A stretch of 64,000 nucleotides of DNA from Methanosarcina sp. UBA293 (GTDB taxonomy: Archaea; Halobacteriota; Methanosarcinia; Methanosarcinales; Methanosarcinaceae), in assembly GCA_002499445.1 (NCBI GenBank), contig DALS01000038.1:1-64000 (forward strand), read 5' to 3'. The notes under the pieces are model-generated. The model was not told where the DNA came from. It made no database searches and saw only the letters and a program-made list of their open reading frames with translations. Numbering within the stretch: position 1 is the stretch's first letter; the number at the start of each line of letters is the position of its first letter. Positions 1 to 8,691 of this stretch are shown piece by piece. A program made the translations under genes and the position numbers.

Positions 1-63
1 AACTAAATATAACTGGAGCACCCCTCATTTTAATTAGTAATTTTGATTTGGGATTTATTCTTT

Positions 64-537
64 TCAGTACTCTATCTTATTTTCAGATTCATCCCACGCC
101 TTAAAAGCCTTAAGTGCCTCTTCCCGAAGAAGTTGCCGGAATTCTATATCTCGCTCTTGAGGAGGGCGTGAGATTTCCTTATAAATTCGAGAATCTGCAA
201 AGCCAATGTTTTGAGCATCAGACGTGGTATTGGCAAAAACAACTTTATCAATCCTGGCCCAGTAGATAGCCCCAAGGCACATCGGGCAGGGCTCACAGGA
301 AGCATAGATAACGCAGCCGCTGAGATCAAAAGTATCAAGTTTCCGGGCTGCTTCTCTTATCGCATTGATCTCGGCATGGGCTGTAGGATCGTTAAGTGCA
401 ATAACCAGATTGGAGCTTTCTGCAAGGATTTCCCCGTTTCGAACGATTACTGCCCCAAAAGGGCCTCCTCCTTTTTTTACACTTTCAAGGGAGAGTCCGA
501 TTGCCCTTCTCATAAACAAAAAATCATTATCTGACAT
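64..537 (-). CDS. guaD: Guanine deaminase, cytidine-deaminase fold
   Basis: A 157-residue zinc deaminase predicted to convert guanine to xanthine in purine salvage, in the cytoplasm. The zinc site is visible: HAE at residues 54-56 (His ligand and proton-shuttle Glu) and the PCxxC motif with Cys84 and Cys87. The SCEPCPMCLGAIYWAR segment and the C-terminal Trp plus an ENKIEY ending resemble the Bacillus GuaD type rather than the tRNA adenosine deaminase TadA, whose tail differs. The length fits the family. It stands alone, with a TGA stop. TadA-like activity cannot be fully excluded from sequence. Confidence 0.85.
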   Translation of the reverse strand: MSDNDFLFMRRAIGLSLESVKKGGGPFGAVIVRNGEILAESSNLVIALNDPTAHAEINAIREAARKLDTFDLSGCVIYASCEPCPMCLGAIYWARIDKVVFANTTSDAQNIGFADSRIYKEISRPPQERDIEFRQLLREEALKAFKAWDESENKIEY

Positions 538-870
538 TTTTACTCTCTCGTCTTATCCAATTTGTTTTTATTCGAGCCTATTTCACTCAAAATTAATCAA
601 AATTAAAGTCCCTCTTTCCGAAGTGAATAAGAATTGAATATATAATTGAATATAAGAATTGAATAGAAAAGCTTTTTCAGGAAAATCCTTAAGTACAGAT
701 TTGTATTAAACAGTTATAAAACTATTAGTTAAAAACTAAAATAAAACTATTAGTTAAAAACTAAAATAAAACTATTAGTTAAAGACTAAATAACTAAATT
801 AAGGGTTAAATTACCAATTTAGAGTTAAATAATCAAATTGGAAATTGAATATTCAGCGGGAGTGGTAATT
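538..870. other. AT-rich spacer
   Basis: The gap between the guaD start and the next plus-strand gene holds no convincing gene. It is strongly A+T rich and contains a three-copy direct repeat, listed separately. Promoters for both divergent genes must lie here, but the composition makes any single TATA box ambiguous. Confidence 0.6.
721..794. repeat. 25-bp tandem repeat, three copies
   Basis: The unit begins ACTATTAGTTAAAAACTAAA and recurs with starts at 721, 746 and 771. The third copy has one substitution (AAAGACT for AAAAACT) and then degenerates. Each unit contains TTAGTT and AACTAA, an internal dyad. The array lies about 80 bases upstream of the DUF5661 gene. Confidence 0.85.
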
Positions 871-1146
871 TTGACAAAAAAGCAATTTACGGCTGAAGAG
901 GCAAAGGCAGTTGGGGAACAGCTTGGAATAAAATGGGATAAGTTCGATATCGATCAGTTCCGCAGAGGCATGGATATAGAACTCGAACACGGAACCCAGA
1001 ACCCCTGGACAAATGTTACCAATGATGATCCCACAATAACTGGAAAAATTGCTCTGGCTCATTTAAACGAGTTTCCGGACTACTATGACAGGCTGGAAGA
1101 AATGGAGGAAGAAGCCGAGAAATTCTGGGAGAAAAATAAACACTGA
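871..1146 (+). CDS. Small DUF5661-family protein
   Basis: A protein of about 91 residues that I recognise as DUF5661, a conserved uncharacterised family. It opens with FTAEEAKAVGEQLGI and contains the acidic stretch QFRRGMDIELEHG. The C-terminal third (YYDRLEEMEEEAEKFW) is a predicted amphipathic helix. There are no membrane segments. The frame is open from a TTG at 838, but a TTG at 871 is preceded by GGGAGTGG at suitable spacing and starts the conserved part, so I chose it. Function is unknown. The family often occurs as short free-standing proteins, and no operon partner is seen here. Confidence 0.75.
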   Translation: MTKKQFTAEEAKAVGEQLGIKWDKFDIDQFRRGMDIELEHGTQNPWTNVTNDDPTITGKIALAHLNEFPDYYDRLEEMEEEAEKFWEKNKH

Positions 1147-1324
1147 ATTTCATTAACCGCTTTTTATTTTTTCACTTTATACTAAAATCACTTTTATTAA
1201 CTCACTTTCAATTCAATAATAAGGTTCAGTGGCCTATTAAAAATCACTTGTCTTCTGGAGCCAGAGCTCACTACATATTTATGTTTATGAGGTCTTACTA
1301 CACCATATATTCATATATTAGCTT

Positions 1325-2107
1325 GTGTCACAGCTACAGCACATGGTGAGCTATAAAGCCCTTGTAAAAAATGTTATTAAAAAAGCTGACATCCTTCTCG
1401 AAGTAATAGATGCAAGATTTCCTGAAGAGACCCGAAATAGCGAGGTTGAGCGTGAGATTATTCGCTTAAACAAGCCTTTCATTATAGTAATCAACAAATC
1501 CGATCTCATATCAAGAGAAAAACTTGAAAAAACCAAATCCCGTCTCTCAAAAATTGCACCTGTAATCTTCGTTTCCAGTAAGGATAGATCAGGGACAACG
1601 ATGCTAAGGCACCAGATCCTTGCTTCTGTCTCTATAAAAGGGCGGAATATTCTAGTCGGCACTCTTGGATATCCCAATGTTGGCAAGTCCTCAGTAATAA
1701 ATAGTGTCACAGGTAGGCGTCGGGCAAGCACGTCCCCTATATCAGGCCACACAAAAGGTATCCAGCATGTGGATGCAGGCTCAGGCATAATGTTTATAGA
1801 TACGCCTGGAGTGATTCCTTTTGACGAAAAAGATGAGTATCTCCAGGGCTTGCTCGGGATAAAGGATGCAACCCATCTTAAAGACCAGATTGGGGTTGCC
1901 ATGAAAATAATTGAAAAAGTGCTTGACGAAAATAAAGCGGCTTTTGAGTCTTTCTACAATGTCAAAATAGAAGATGAAAATTCCTATGATGTGCTTGAAC
2001 TGATAGGCAAACAGTGTAATTTCCTGCAAAAGAAAGGCGAAGTGGACGAAACAAGGACTGCTACCAAAATTATCAATGATTGGCAAAACGGGCTGCTTCT
2101 TATTTGA
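1325..2107 (+). CDS. Circularly permuted GTPase (YlqF/MTG1-like)
   Basis: A 260-residue GTPase whose motifs run in permuted order. G4 NKSD is at residues 57-60 and G5 VSSK near 83-86. G1 GYPNVGKSS is at 115-123, a switch Thr in GHTKG near 143, and G3 DTPG at 159-162. This order defines the YlqF/YawG class of ribosome-associated GTPases, so a role in large-subunit assembly or rRNA binding is inferred. The C-terminal 90 residues form a small helical domain. GTG at 1325 was taken as start, and ATG at 1343 is an alternative. It is monocistronic and convergent with the next gene. Confidence 0.85.
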   Translation: MSQLQHMVSYKALVKNVIKKADILLEVIDARFPEETRNSEVEREIIRLNKPFIIVINKSDLISREKLEKTKSRLSKIAPVIFVSSKDRSGTTMLRHQILASVSIKGRNILVGTLGYPNVGKSSVINSVTGRRRASTSPISGHTKGIQHVDAGSGIMFIDTPGVIPFDEKDEYLQGLLGIKDATHLKDQIGVAMKIIEKVLDENKAAFESFYNVKIEDENSYDVLELIGKQCNFLQKKGEVDETRTATKIINDWQNGLLLI

Positions 2108-2153
2108 CTATGATCTACTCTATTCAGATCCTGAAAATCAATAAACAAGGCAA

Positions 2154-3464
2154 TCAACCTGGTGGAACAATCGGAATGCGTGTCACCAGCACCTTGTCTA
2201 TTCGATTGCCATCCATATCGATTACTTCATACCGAAGTCCACCTAATTCTATATAGTCCCCAGTTGCTGGCATCCGCTGCAGGATAAAGATAAGTAGCCC
2301 GGCAATTGTCCGATAATATCCAAGTGCCTCCCCTGGAAAAGAATCTACAGACAGCGCATCCTTAAGCTTTTCGATAGTAGTATCCCCATCGATTAGCCAG
2401 GAACCATCCTCTCGAACTTTAACTTGCCCCTCCACAGGCTCGCCAAGGGAACGAACTTCGCCCACAATTGTTTCCAGTATATCATGCAGGGTAATTGCGC
2501 CCTCAATGCTACCATATTCATCAGTGATGAGGGCAATATGCACTCCGGTTTCCTTGAATAATTCTAGAAGTTTCAGGACCGAGGCACTCTCAGGTATAAA
2601 AAGCGGTTTTGTAACCAGCTCTCTGAGATCAACGGTATCGCTTTCAACGAACTTCTCAAGGATGCTTTTTACGGATACCATTCCGACGATATTGTCCAGT
2701 TCTCCCATATATACTGGAAAATTGGATCGACCGCTTTCGATAATTTCCCGCAGATTATCATCAGTAGAATCATCAAGATCAAGCGCAATAAGATCACTTC
2801 GATGCGTCATCAGAGAATCAACGCGTCGGTCGCCAATTTCAAGCACGCCCTCTATCATGCTCAGTTCGACCCTTTCGAACACTCCTGCTTCAGTTCCTTC
2901 CTCAAGCATAATCTTGATCTCCTCTTCTGTTACTGGAGGCCCTGTAATCTTCCTGACCTTCATAGCCCTGAGCACAGCCTCGGTCGAATGACTGAGAATT
3001 ATCACAAATGGCTTTGCAAGGATAGAAAGAGAGAACATGGGCTTTGCAATAGCAGAAGCGATGGATTCTGCATTGCTCAGTGCAAGCCGTTTTGGAACAA
3101 GCTCCCCAAAAATCAGAGTCAGGTAGGTTATTACAAGTACTACAAGAGTGATGCTGAGCGCCCCACTGTATGGAGCCAGATCAGGGAATTTTTCAAGGTA
3201 AGCTGCAAGTCCTTTTGCTATTGTAGCTCCACCGAACACACCTGCAAAGATCCCCACTAGAGTAATTCCTATCTGAATTGTTGATAGAAAAGGAGTAGGC
3301 TCATTCGCAAGCTTAAGGGCAACGGCTGCCCGTATATCTCCTTCTTCCACCCGCTGCTTCAGGCGAGTTTTCTTAGCAGAGATAAGGGCAAACTCTGACA
3401 TGGAAAATAAGCCATTGAGTGCGATCAGAATTAGGACGATTACGATCTCAAGCAAATATGACAT
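2154..3464 (-). CDS. CNNM/CorC-type membrane protein with CBS pair
   Basis: A 436-residue membrane protein in three parts. An N-terminal DUF21/CNNM domain (about residues 1-190) has hydrophobic segments at the start and near 60-80, 95-120 and 125-150. A CBS pair (about 205-330) includes MTHRSDLIALD and GRSNFPVYMGELDNIVGMV. A C-terminal CorC_HlyC domain (about 345-430) contains DGDTTIEKL. The family is linked to divalent cation (Mg2+ or Co2+) efflux or homeostasis, and the CBS pair probably senses adenine nucleotides. The length is normal. No Shine-Dalgarno motif is obvious before the ATG, so a short or leaderless transcript is possible. Confidence 0.85.
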   Translation of the reverse strand: MSYLLEIVIVLILIALNGLFSMSEFALISAKKTRLKQRVEEGDIRAAVALKLANEPTPFLSTIQIGITLVGIFAGVFGGATIAKGLAAYLEKFPDLAPYSGALSITLVVLVITYLTLIFGELVPKRLALSNAESIASAIAKPMFSLSILAKPFVIILSHSTEAVLRAMKVRKITGPPVTEEEIKIMLEEGTEAGVFERVELSMIEGVLEIGDRRVDSLMTHRSDLIALDLDDSTDDNLREIIESGRSNFPVYMGELDNIVGMVSVKSILEKFVESDTVDLRELVTKPLFIPESASVLKLLELFKETGVHIALITDEYGSIEGAITLHDILETIVGEVRSLGEPVEGQVKVREDGSWLIDGDTTIEKLKDALSVDSFPGEALGYYRTIAGLLIFILQRMPATGDYIELGGLRYEVIDMDGNRIDKVLVTRIPIVPPG

Positions 3465-4154
3465 TTTGAAGATATTGGTCGAATAATAACATAAAGCTAT
3501 TTATAGTCTTTATAAAAATTTACTTCTTTACTGCCACCGACACACCAGTTATTTAACTCATTGAATGTCAAATAAAGTCTGTATTATAGGACAATTAGTA
3601 TATTTTTTAACATATATTTGCTTGAAATTTTTAATCTGGATATATTTTTCTATTGAAAACAATTTTTGATATAATTAATTTAAAATAATTTAGGTTATTA
3701 GTATACTCTGGAGTTGGGGAATAGAAGATAGGGGTAAACGAGATCTACCACATAGAAGAACTTCCTAGGGGTTGCTGATCTTTCTTCGAACTAGTATGCT
3801 TGGGGAGCACAAATTCGGAGAGACTGTATTCGGGGATGCAGTATAATAGTCACAGCGCCTCTGGGCTTCTTCTTAAGCGATCAATTTTCGATGCTTAATT
3901 TTCTTTGCTTAATTTTCTGTGTTTGTTAATATATTTTAGTTTTCAATTAGTCCGGTATTTTGAGATGTAGATTCTAGATTATATTAAAATCTAGATTATA
4001 TTAAAATACTCTTCATTTTTCATTAAATCCGTTTTTACTTTCTTTTTAATCCCTTTTTTAATCCCTCTTTTAGTCTGCCTTTATTTCAAAGTGACCTAGG
4101 TGTTCTCCATAAAACAACTGTCATCTTCTGAAATTGATCTAAAAACAAGCCCAG
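3465..4154. other. 690-base spacer, possible decayed coding remnant
   Basis: No intact gene. Most of it is A+T rich, but 3715-3900 is less so. That stretch can be read on the plus strand as a short open segment ending after EELPRGC, continued in another frame by a roughly 40-residue segment up to the TAA at 3897-3899. This could be an old gene fragment with a frameshift, but I do not recognise the family. Tandem copies of CTAGATTATATTAAAAT occur near 3970-4005. Confidence 0.4.
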
Positions 4155-5345
4155 TTAACTTACAAACTTCCTGAAATAAACTTTAAGATCTTCAAGTTTA
4201 GCAGAAGAGCCCTTTTTCCCCACTAGAAAAGGAAAATAGTTGTTAATAAGGTAAATTACTGGCACCAGGAAAAGAAGGTTCAGCACAGTAAGGCTCAAAG
4301 CAAAAGCCATATTATAATAGAAATAATTAAGCTCGACCCCGAAACTCAGAATTGCTAGTTTTGTTAGGATGGCTTTAAGAGGGAAGTGAAGCGCGAGCAC
4401 GATCAAGCTATTTCTCCCATAGAACTCCAAGATTTTTGAACTCCCTATCCTTTTGAACAGGTGCACAAAAGCAAAAATCCCTGAGAAAGCCAGCAGATAA
4501 TACGAAAGGAAGTCACCGTATTCTAGCACATTCATATTGACTTTGTTTGTCGTAGGAAACTCCAGAAGATAACCAAAATAAAATAAGTTTAGAAGGATAA
4601 AGATCCCCGGAAGAAGCATATCAACTCGATGGAGAGTTTCTCTTAAGTTTGAACCGGACTCAAAATCTGATCCTCTTAAACCTGACCGAAAATTGAAATC
4701 CCTGAGTTTTTCTCCTAGTTCTTTTTCCTCTGACTTCTGTCTACCTGACTCTACATATCTTCTAAATAAATTCCCGGCTCCATAAAAGACCACAGCCGAG
4801 AGAGCTACGTCAGCATTCCAGAACAGCCTTAAAGGCACGTATACTGGATAAAGATATCCAATAACCCCAGCTGCAGCAAGCCAGAGTACAAGCTTTTTGG
4901 GTTCCAGGTAATACCTTTTTGCAAATCCATAAAAGAGCAGTTCAGTTACAAAAAGACATGTCAAGAACCAGAGGGGCGGATTATAGGAAATAAGAGGGCC
5001 CAGTGCATACAGGATGGAATAGATGCCGTAAAGAGCGTCAGCTTCAAAAAATTTAATATTTGTAACTCCTGGCTGGAATGCTGTGTCTAGCAAAAAGTAA
5101 AATAGGCAGGTAAGCAATGCAAAACCGAAATAAGGCACAATAAGGGATCTGAACCTACTCTTTACAAAAATTGAAGCCGATTCCATATATTTTCCGAAGT
5201 CAAACAGGAACCCAGAAATAAAAAAGAAAAGCGGCATGTGAAAAGAAAATATGTAGGTGTCAAGTGCAATCGGTAAGCTGTGATGTGCAAACACCATGAG
5301 CATTATTCCCATCCCTTTTAAAGCATCAATCCAGTGAATCCTCAT
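4155..5345 (-). CDS. Acyltransferase 3 family membrane protein
   Basis: About 396 residues with roughly ten hydrophobic segments. It starts RIHWIDALKGMGIMLMVFAHHSLP, where the early His pair and the following FHMPLFFFISGFLF are typical of acyltransferase 3 (OafA/NodX-like) proteins that O-acylate sugars at the membrane. Surface glycan or glycolipid modification is therefore inferred. Residues about 205-240 form a polar Arg/Glu-rich loop, probably cytoplasmic. The frame extends to a GTG at 5366, but the ATG at 5345 begins the conserved sequence. No glycan gene cluster surrounds it, so the substrate is unknown. Confidence 0.8.
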   Translation of the reverse strand: MRIHWIDALKGMGIMLMVFAHHSLPIALDTYIFSFHMPLFFFISGFLFDFGKYMESASIFVKSRFRSLIVPYFGFALLTCLFYFLLDTAFQPGVTNIKFFEADALYGIYSILYALGPLISYNPPLWFLTCLFVTELLFYGFAKRYYLEPKKLVLWLAAAGVIGYLYPVYVPLRLFWNADVALSAVVFYGAGNLFRRYVESGRQKSEEKELGEKLRDFNFRSGLRGSDFESGSNLRETLHRVDMLLPGIFILLNLFYFGYLLEFPTTNKVNMNVLEYGDFLSYYLLAFSGIFAFVHLFKRIGSSKILEFYGRNSLIVLALHFPLKAILTKLAILSFGVELNYFYYNMAFALSLTVLNLLFLVPVIYLINNYFPFLVGKKGSSAKLEDLKVYFRKFVS

Positions 5346-5544
5346 CTTAACCCAGAATGTAAACACTGTTAATATAATAAATTTTGCTAACTATCTTCAG
5401 GTCTATGCCATTTTTGACGCAAAATCGAGATATGCAAGGTTCTGAAAATATACACTACCCAAGTCACCTAACTGCAGTATATTATCCTTCCTAGCCTTCA
5501 GATTTTTATCTCATAATCATGAAAAGTAATTTGAGATCGTATAC

Positions 5545-5569
5545 TTTTATAAATATATTTATATAAAAT
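5545..5569 (+). promoter_or_regulatory. Likely archaeal TATA element for the EchC-like gene
   Basis: The run TTTTATAAATATATTTATAT lies 45-70 bases before the ATG at 5614, in front of a non-operonic gene. The location and composition fit a TATA box, but several overlapping registers are possible. Confidence 0.5.
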
Positions 5570-5613
5570 AGTTCACTATAATATAATAATAAATTAGTAA
5601 ATGAGAAGTGTTT

Positions 5614-6105
5614 ATGGCATTGGCAAAATCTCCGTGGATTATACACGTAAATTGCAACAGTTGTAATGGCTGTGATATTGAAGTATTAGCTTGTCTTACT
5701 CCCATATATGATGCTGAAAGGTTTGGTGTTTTAAACATCGGTACTCCCAAGCAAGCCGATATAATGGTGGTTACAGGCGCAGTAAATTACAAAAATGTAA
5801 ATGTGCTTATAAATATCTATAACCAGATCCCGGATCCAAAAGTTGTTATAGCAGTCGGAGCCTGTGCATCCACAGGTGGGATTTTCCACAGCTGTTATAA
5901 CGTAATAGGCGGAGTGGATCAGGTCATACCTGTGGATATATATGTTCCAGGATGCTGCCCGAAGCCTGAAGCCATACTTGACGGCGTAGTAGCAGCGCTT
6001 TCAATACTTGAAAGTAAGAAGAAAGAGAATATCAAAGGAAAAGAAGTAAAACTTATAGGAAACGAATTCCCGGCGTCCGGTGATTCCCTGAGTACGCCAC
6101 GCTGA
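5614..6105 (+). CDS. Orphan Ech-type [NiFe] hydrogenase small subunit
   Basis: A 163-residue protein of the NuoB/PSST family, closest in my judgement to EchC, the electron-transferring small subunit of energy-converting hydrogenase. Cysteines fit a proximal [4Fe-4S] cluster: C17 and C20 (CNGC, within CNSCNGCDIE), C84 (GACAST) and C114 (PGCCPKPEA). Other Cys occur at 14, 27, 94 and 115. ATG at 5614 gives the expected MALAKSPWIIHVNC start; the GTG at 5608 is an alternative. The notable point is context. There is no large subunit, membrane anchor or ferredoxin subunit beside it. The neighbours are an acyltransferase and a ribosomal protein operon. Confidence 0.85.
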   Translation: MALAKSPWIIHVNCNSCNGCDIEVLACLTPIYDAERFGVLNIGTPKQADIMVVTGAVNYKNVNVLINIYNQIPDPKVVIAVGACASTGGIFHSCYNVIGGVDQVIPVDIYVPGCCPKPEAILDGVVAALSILESKKKENIKGKEVKLIGNEFPASGDSLSTPR

Positions 6106-6592
6106 AACAAAAGCGATATAGTCTCTCTGACTTAATCATATACGAGCAGTCTATTTGCACTTTTATTAAGTTTGGCTTTTTATGGTTGGTTTTCTTTTTG
6201 GTAGTTCTGTATTAATTGATTGATTGATTGATTGATATTATTTTGGAATGACCAGAATACTATCTGAAATATTTCTTTTTCCTTGCCTTGACACGGTTTA
6301 CCCAGCTACTCAAGATAAATAAAACGTAATTATGTGCTGTCCTCAAGCCTCAGTCCCCAAAACATCAACCATGTAATGGTAAAGACCCCATATTTTATTT
6401 CATTTGTTATTGCTTTTAGTATTATTTTCTCTTTTTCTAGTTCTTCATATTTAATAGTCTGTGAACGGGCAAAGCTTTAAATCAAATGATTCAGTTGTAT
6501 CGCATGTTTCATTTTCGGGATTAAGTCCCGTTGGAATGTAGTCCTGCAGGCAGGGCTGAACCGTGAAACAAAAGTGAAACTTGGTGTTTAAA
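6106..6592. other. Spacer before the L15e operon
   Basis: There is no remnant of other hydrogenase genes here. A microsatellite of TTGA/TGAT units lies at about 6215-6237. Near 6515-6560 are GGGATTAAGTCCC, a small hairpin, and the palindrome CCTGCAGG. These sit in the probable 5' leader of the L15e operon and could be regulatory. Confidence 0.5.
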
Positions 6593-7183
6593 TTGGTAAA
6601 ATCTTTTTACACATACATACGTGATGCATGGAAAAACCCTGGTGAGACTTATGTGAACGAGCTCCGCTGGGGGCGCATGCAAATCTGGAGAAAGCAGGGT
6701 TCCGTGACCAGAATTGAAAGACCCACAAGAATCGACAGGGCTCGCTCCCTTGGATACAAAGCCAAGCAGGGCATTGTCGTTGCCAGGGTAAAGGTACGCC
6801 GCGGAGGGCTTGGTAAAACAAGGTTCAACCGTGGAAGAAGAACCCAGAAAATGGGAGTAAACAAGATCACAGGTGGCATGAGCATTCAGAGAATTGCCGA
6901 AGCCCGTGCAGACCGCAAATACCCGAACCTTGAAGTCCTGAACTCCTACTGGGTAGGGCAGGATGGAAAGAACAAGTGGTTTGAAGTCATTCTTGTAGAC
7001 CCTCACCACCCCGTAATAAAGAGCGACAAAAACCTGAATTGGGTATGCGACCCCTCCACCAGGGGCCGAGCCGCTAGGGGCAAGACCAGTGCCGGTCGGA
7101 AGGGCAGAGGCATGTCCAAACGCGGAAAAGGTACTGAAAAGACCAGACCGAGTATCCGTGCACATCAGAGTCGAGGCAAGTGA
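6593..7183 (+). CDS. rpl15e: Large ribosomal subunit protein L15e
   Basis: A basic protein of about 196 residues that matches archaeal/eukaryal L15e over its whole length, including YIRDAWKNP, RPTRIDRARSLGYKAKQG, VRRGGLGKTRFNRGRR and the C-terminal RPSIRAHQSRGK. It binds 23S rRNA in the large subunit. The open frame reaches upstream to TTG 6581, but TTG 6593 gives the family start MVKSFYTYIRDAW and follows GGTG, so that start is used. It is the first gene of the RNA-processing superoperon, and its stop overlaps the next GTG (GTGA). Confidence 0.95.
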   Translation: MVKSFYTYIRDAWKNPGETYVNELRWGRMQIWRKQGSVTRIERPTRIDRARSLGYKAKQGIVVARVKVRRGGLGKTRFNRGRRTQKMGVNKITGGMSIQRIAEARADRKYPNLEVLNSYWVGQDGKNKWFEVILVDPHHPVIKSDKNLNWVCDPSTRGRAARGKTSAGRKGRGMSKRGKGTEKTRPSIRAHQSRGK

Positions 7184-7623
7184 TTCATCACATAATACTG
7201 CGTGTAATCGCCCACGCAACCGAAGACATATCCAGAGTCCATACGGCTCTGGATTTTTTTTTATCCGGTGCCGGCATCCGGGAAGAGAGCAAACTGGTTG
7301 AAGAGATCCAGGCTGAAGGGCACCATGGAAATCCCATTACTATTCTGAGCGTACAGCTTAAAAAAAAGGCAGACTGCCTGGGTTTTGCCCATTTTGTCCG
7401 GGAAAAGTTTTCCGATGAAGACGTAGCAAGGCTCAGGGAAGAAATGCCTGAGAGGCTGGACGACAATCAAGTCTTCCATCTCCGCTTTGACAAGCAGGCT
7501 GCATACCTGCAGCAGGTGAAGTTGACAAATTCCTCGGATGCGATTACTGCAAAAGTCAAGATCGAGACCTATCCGAAGAATCGAGAAAAAGCCGGAGCTA
7601 TAGTGGAGGAGTTGTTTGGGTAA
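7180..7623 (+). CDS. COG1325 RNA-binding protein (exosome-associated)
   Basis: A 147-residue protein of the archaeal COG1325 family, usually annotated as an RNA-binding exosome subunit or L5-like fold protein. It starts IHHIILRVIAHATEDISRVHTAL. The GTG start overlaps the L15e stop by four bases and the C-terminus overlaps the Rpp30 gene, which indicates translational coupling. In other archaea it likewise sits between L15e and the RNase P genes. A role in RNA binding is inherited annotation. No catalytic motif is visible. Confidence 0.85.
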   Translation: MIHHIILRVIAHATEDISRVHTALDFFLSGAGIREESKLVEEIQAEGHHGNPITILSVQLKKKADCLGFAHFVREKFSDEDVARLREEMPERLDDNQVFHLRFDKQAAYLQQVKLTNSSDAITAKVKIETYPKNREKAGAIVEELFG

Positions 7624-8335
7624 ACCAAAATTCTACGATTTTTGCGTTCATGCAGTGCCAGATGGGGAAAACACCATTGAGCAACTTACTGCCCTTGCCA
7701 GGTATTTTGGGTACAGCGGGATTGCGCTTGCAAACCACTCGGATAAACTTCCTCAATCTTGGCCTGAATTACCTTCTACTGACGAAGTTGAGGTTTTCAG
7801 GGGAATCGAGCTTGTAGAGGAAAATCCCTCGAAACTTCATGGGCTCATCGGAAAATTCAGAAAGTCGGTGGATGTCCTGATAGTACATGGAGGATCCGAA
7901 GCCGTCAACAGAGCTGCACTGGAAAATCCAAGAGTAGATATCCTGAACCATCCGGCTTTTGATAAGAGCAGTGGGCTAAACCAGGTGCTTGCAAAAGCTG
8001 CAGCTGAAAACGATGTTGCAATCGGCCTGACATTAAGGCCTCTTCTTCATTCAAGAGGTCCAAGGCGAGTTCATCTGTTATCAGATCTCAGGGCAAACCT
8101 TGACCTTGCCAGAAAATACGATGTGCCGCTTGTCCTTTCAAGCGACGCGATATCCTGTTTTGACCTTCGCTCTCCTATGGAAGTCCTTGCTCTGGCTGAA
8201 ATCTGCGGGCTTGAAGAACAAGAAGCCCTTGAAGCCATGACTACTGTGCCCGAAAGAATAATTTCAAGGAACCGTCCTGGCCCAGGATATATCAGGGAAG
8301 GTATCGAGGTGCTTGAAGGAGGAGATTACTTTTGA
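7616..8335 (+). CDS. rnp3: RNase P protein component 3 (Rpp30)
   Basis: A 239-residue TIM-barrel-like protein of the Rpp30/Rnp3 family, one of the protein cofactors of the RNase P ribozyme that removes 5' leaders from pre-tRNA. The start FYDFCVHAVPDGENTIEQL, the NHSDKLP segment, VDILIVHGGSEAVNRAALENPRVDILNHP and LVLSSDAI near the end are characteristic. TTG at 7616 is preceded by GGAGG at 7606-7610. It overlaps its upstream neighbour by eight bases and the rnp2 start by four. In the family it works as a pair with Pop5, the next gene. Confidence 0.93.
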   Translation: MGKPKFYDFCVHAVPDGENTIEQLTALARYFGYSGIALANHSDKLPQSWPELPSTDEVEVFRGIELVEENPSKLHGLIGKFRKSVDVLIVHGGSEAVNRAALENPRVDILNHPAFDKSSGLNQVLAKAAAENDVAIGLTLRPLLHSRGPRRVHLLSDLRANLDLARKYDVPLVLSSDAISCFDLRSPMEVLALAEICGLEEQEALEAMTTVPERIISRNRPGPGYIREGIEVLEGGDYF

Positions 8336-8691
8336 AACGTTTACTTCCTTCACTTCGTGCGAAAAAACGCTATCTTGCCTTTGAATTAATTTCCGAGGGG
8401 CCAGTAAGTAGAAGTGAGCTTGTAAAGGAGGTAATGTTCTCAGCTTCCTCCTTGCTTGGTGATGTCACTGCCAGCGAATGTGACATCAGGGTGCTCGGGT
8501 TCGAAGACAGTAAAGGCATTATCCAGTGTTCCCATACAAAAGTAAAAGAAACAAGAGCTTCCCTGGCAACTCTCACCCGGATCAACGGAAAAAGAGCGAC
8601 CTTGCATATACTTGGAACTTCAGGCACGGTAAAAAGGGCAACCAAAAAGTTTCTTCAGAATCATATGGTCTTTGAGCTGAAGTCAAAATAA
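8332..8691 (+). CDS. rnp2: RNase P protein component 2 (Pop5)
   Basis: A 119-residue Pop5 homologue that partners Rpp30 and stimulates the RNase P catalytic RNA. The family start KRLLPSLRAKKRYLAFELI is clear, followed by the RRM-like core with GIIQCSHTKVKETRASLATL and a C-terminal helix. TTG at 8332 overlaps the rnp3 stop and follows GGAGGAGA. The tight coupling to rnp3 fits equimolar production of the heterotetramer. The operon is then interrupted by a long spacer before psmA. Confidence 0.93.
   Translation: MKRLLPSLRAKKRYLAFELISEGPVSRSELVKEVMFSASSLLGDVTASECDIRVLGFEDSKGIIQCSHTKVKETRASLATLTRINGKRATLHILGTSGTVKRATKKFLQNHMVFELKSK

Noticed and set aside
6215..6237. TTGA/TGAT microsatellite as a regulatory or CRISPR-like array
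   Set aside because: It is a simple tetranucleotide repeat without spacers. No CRISPR array is present in the window.
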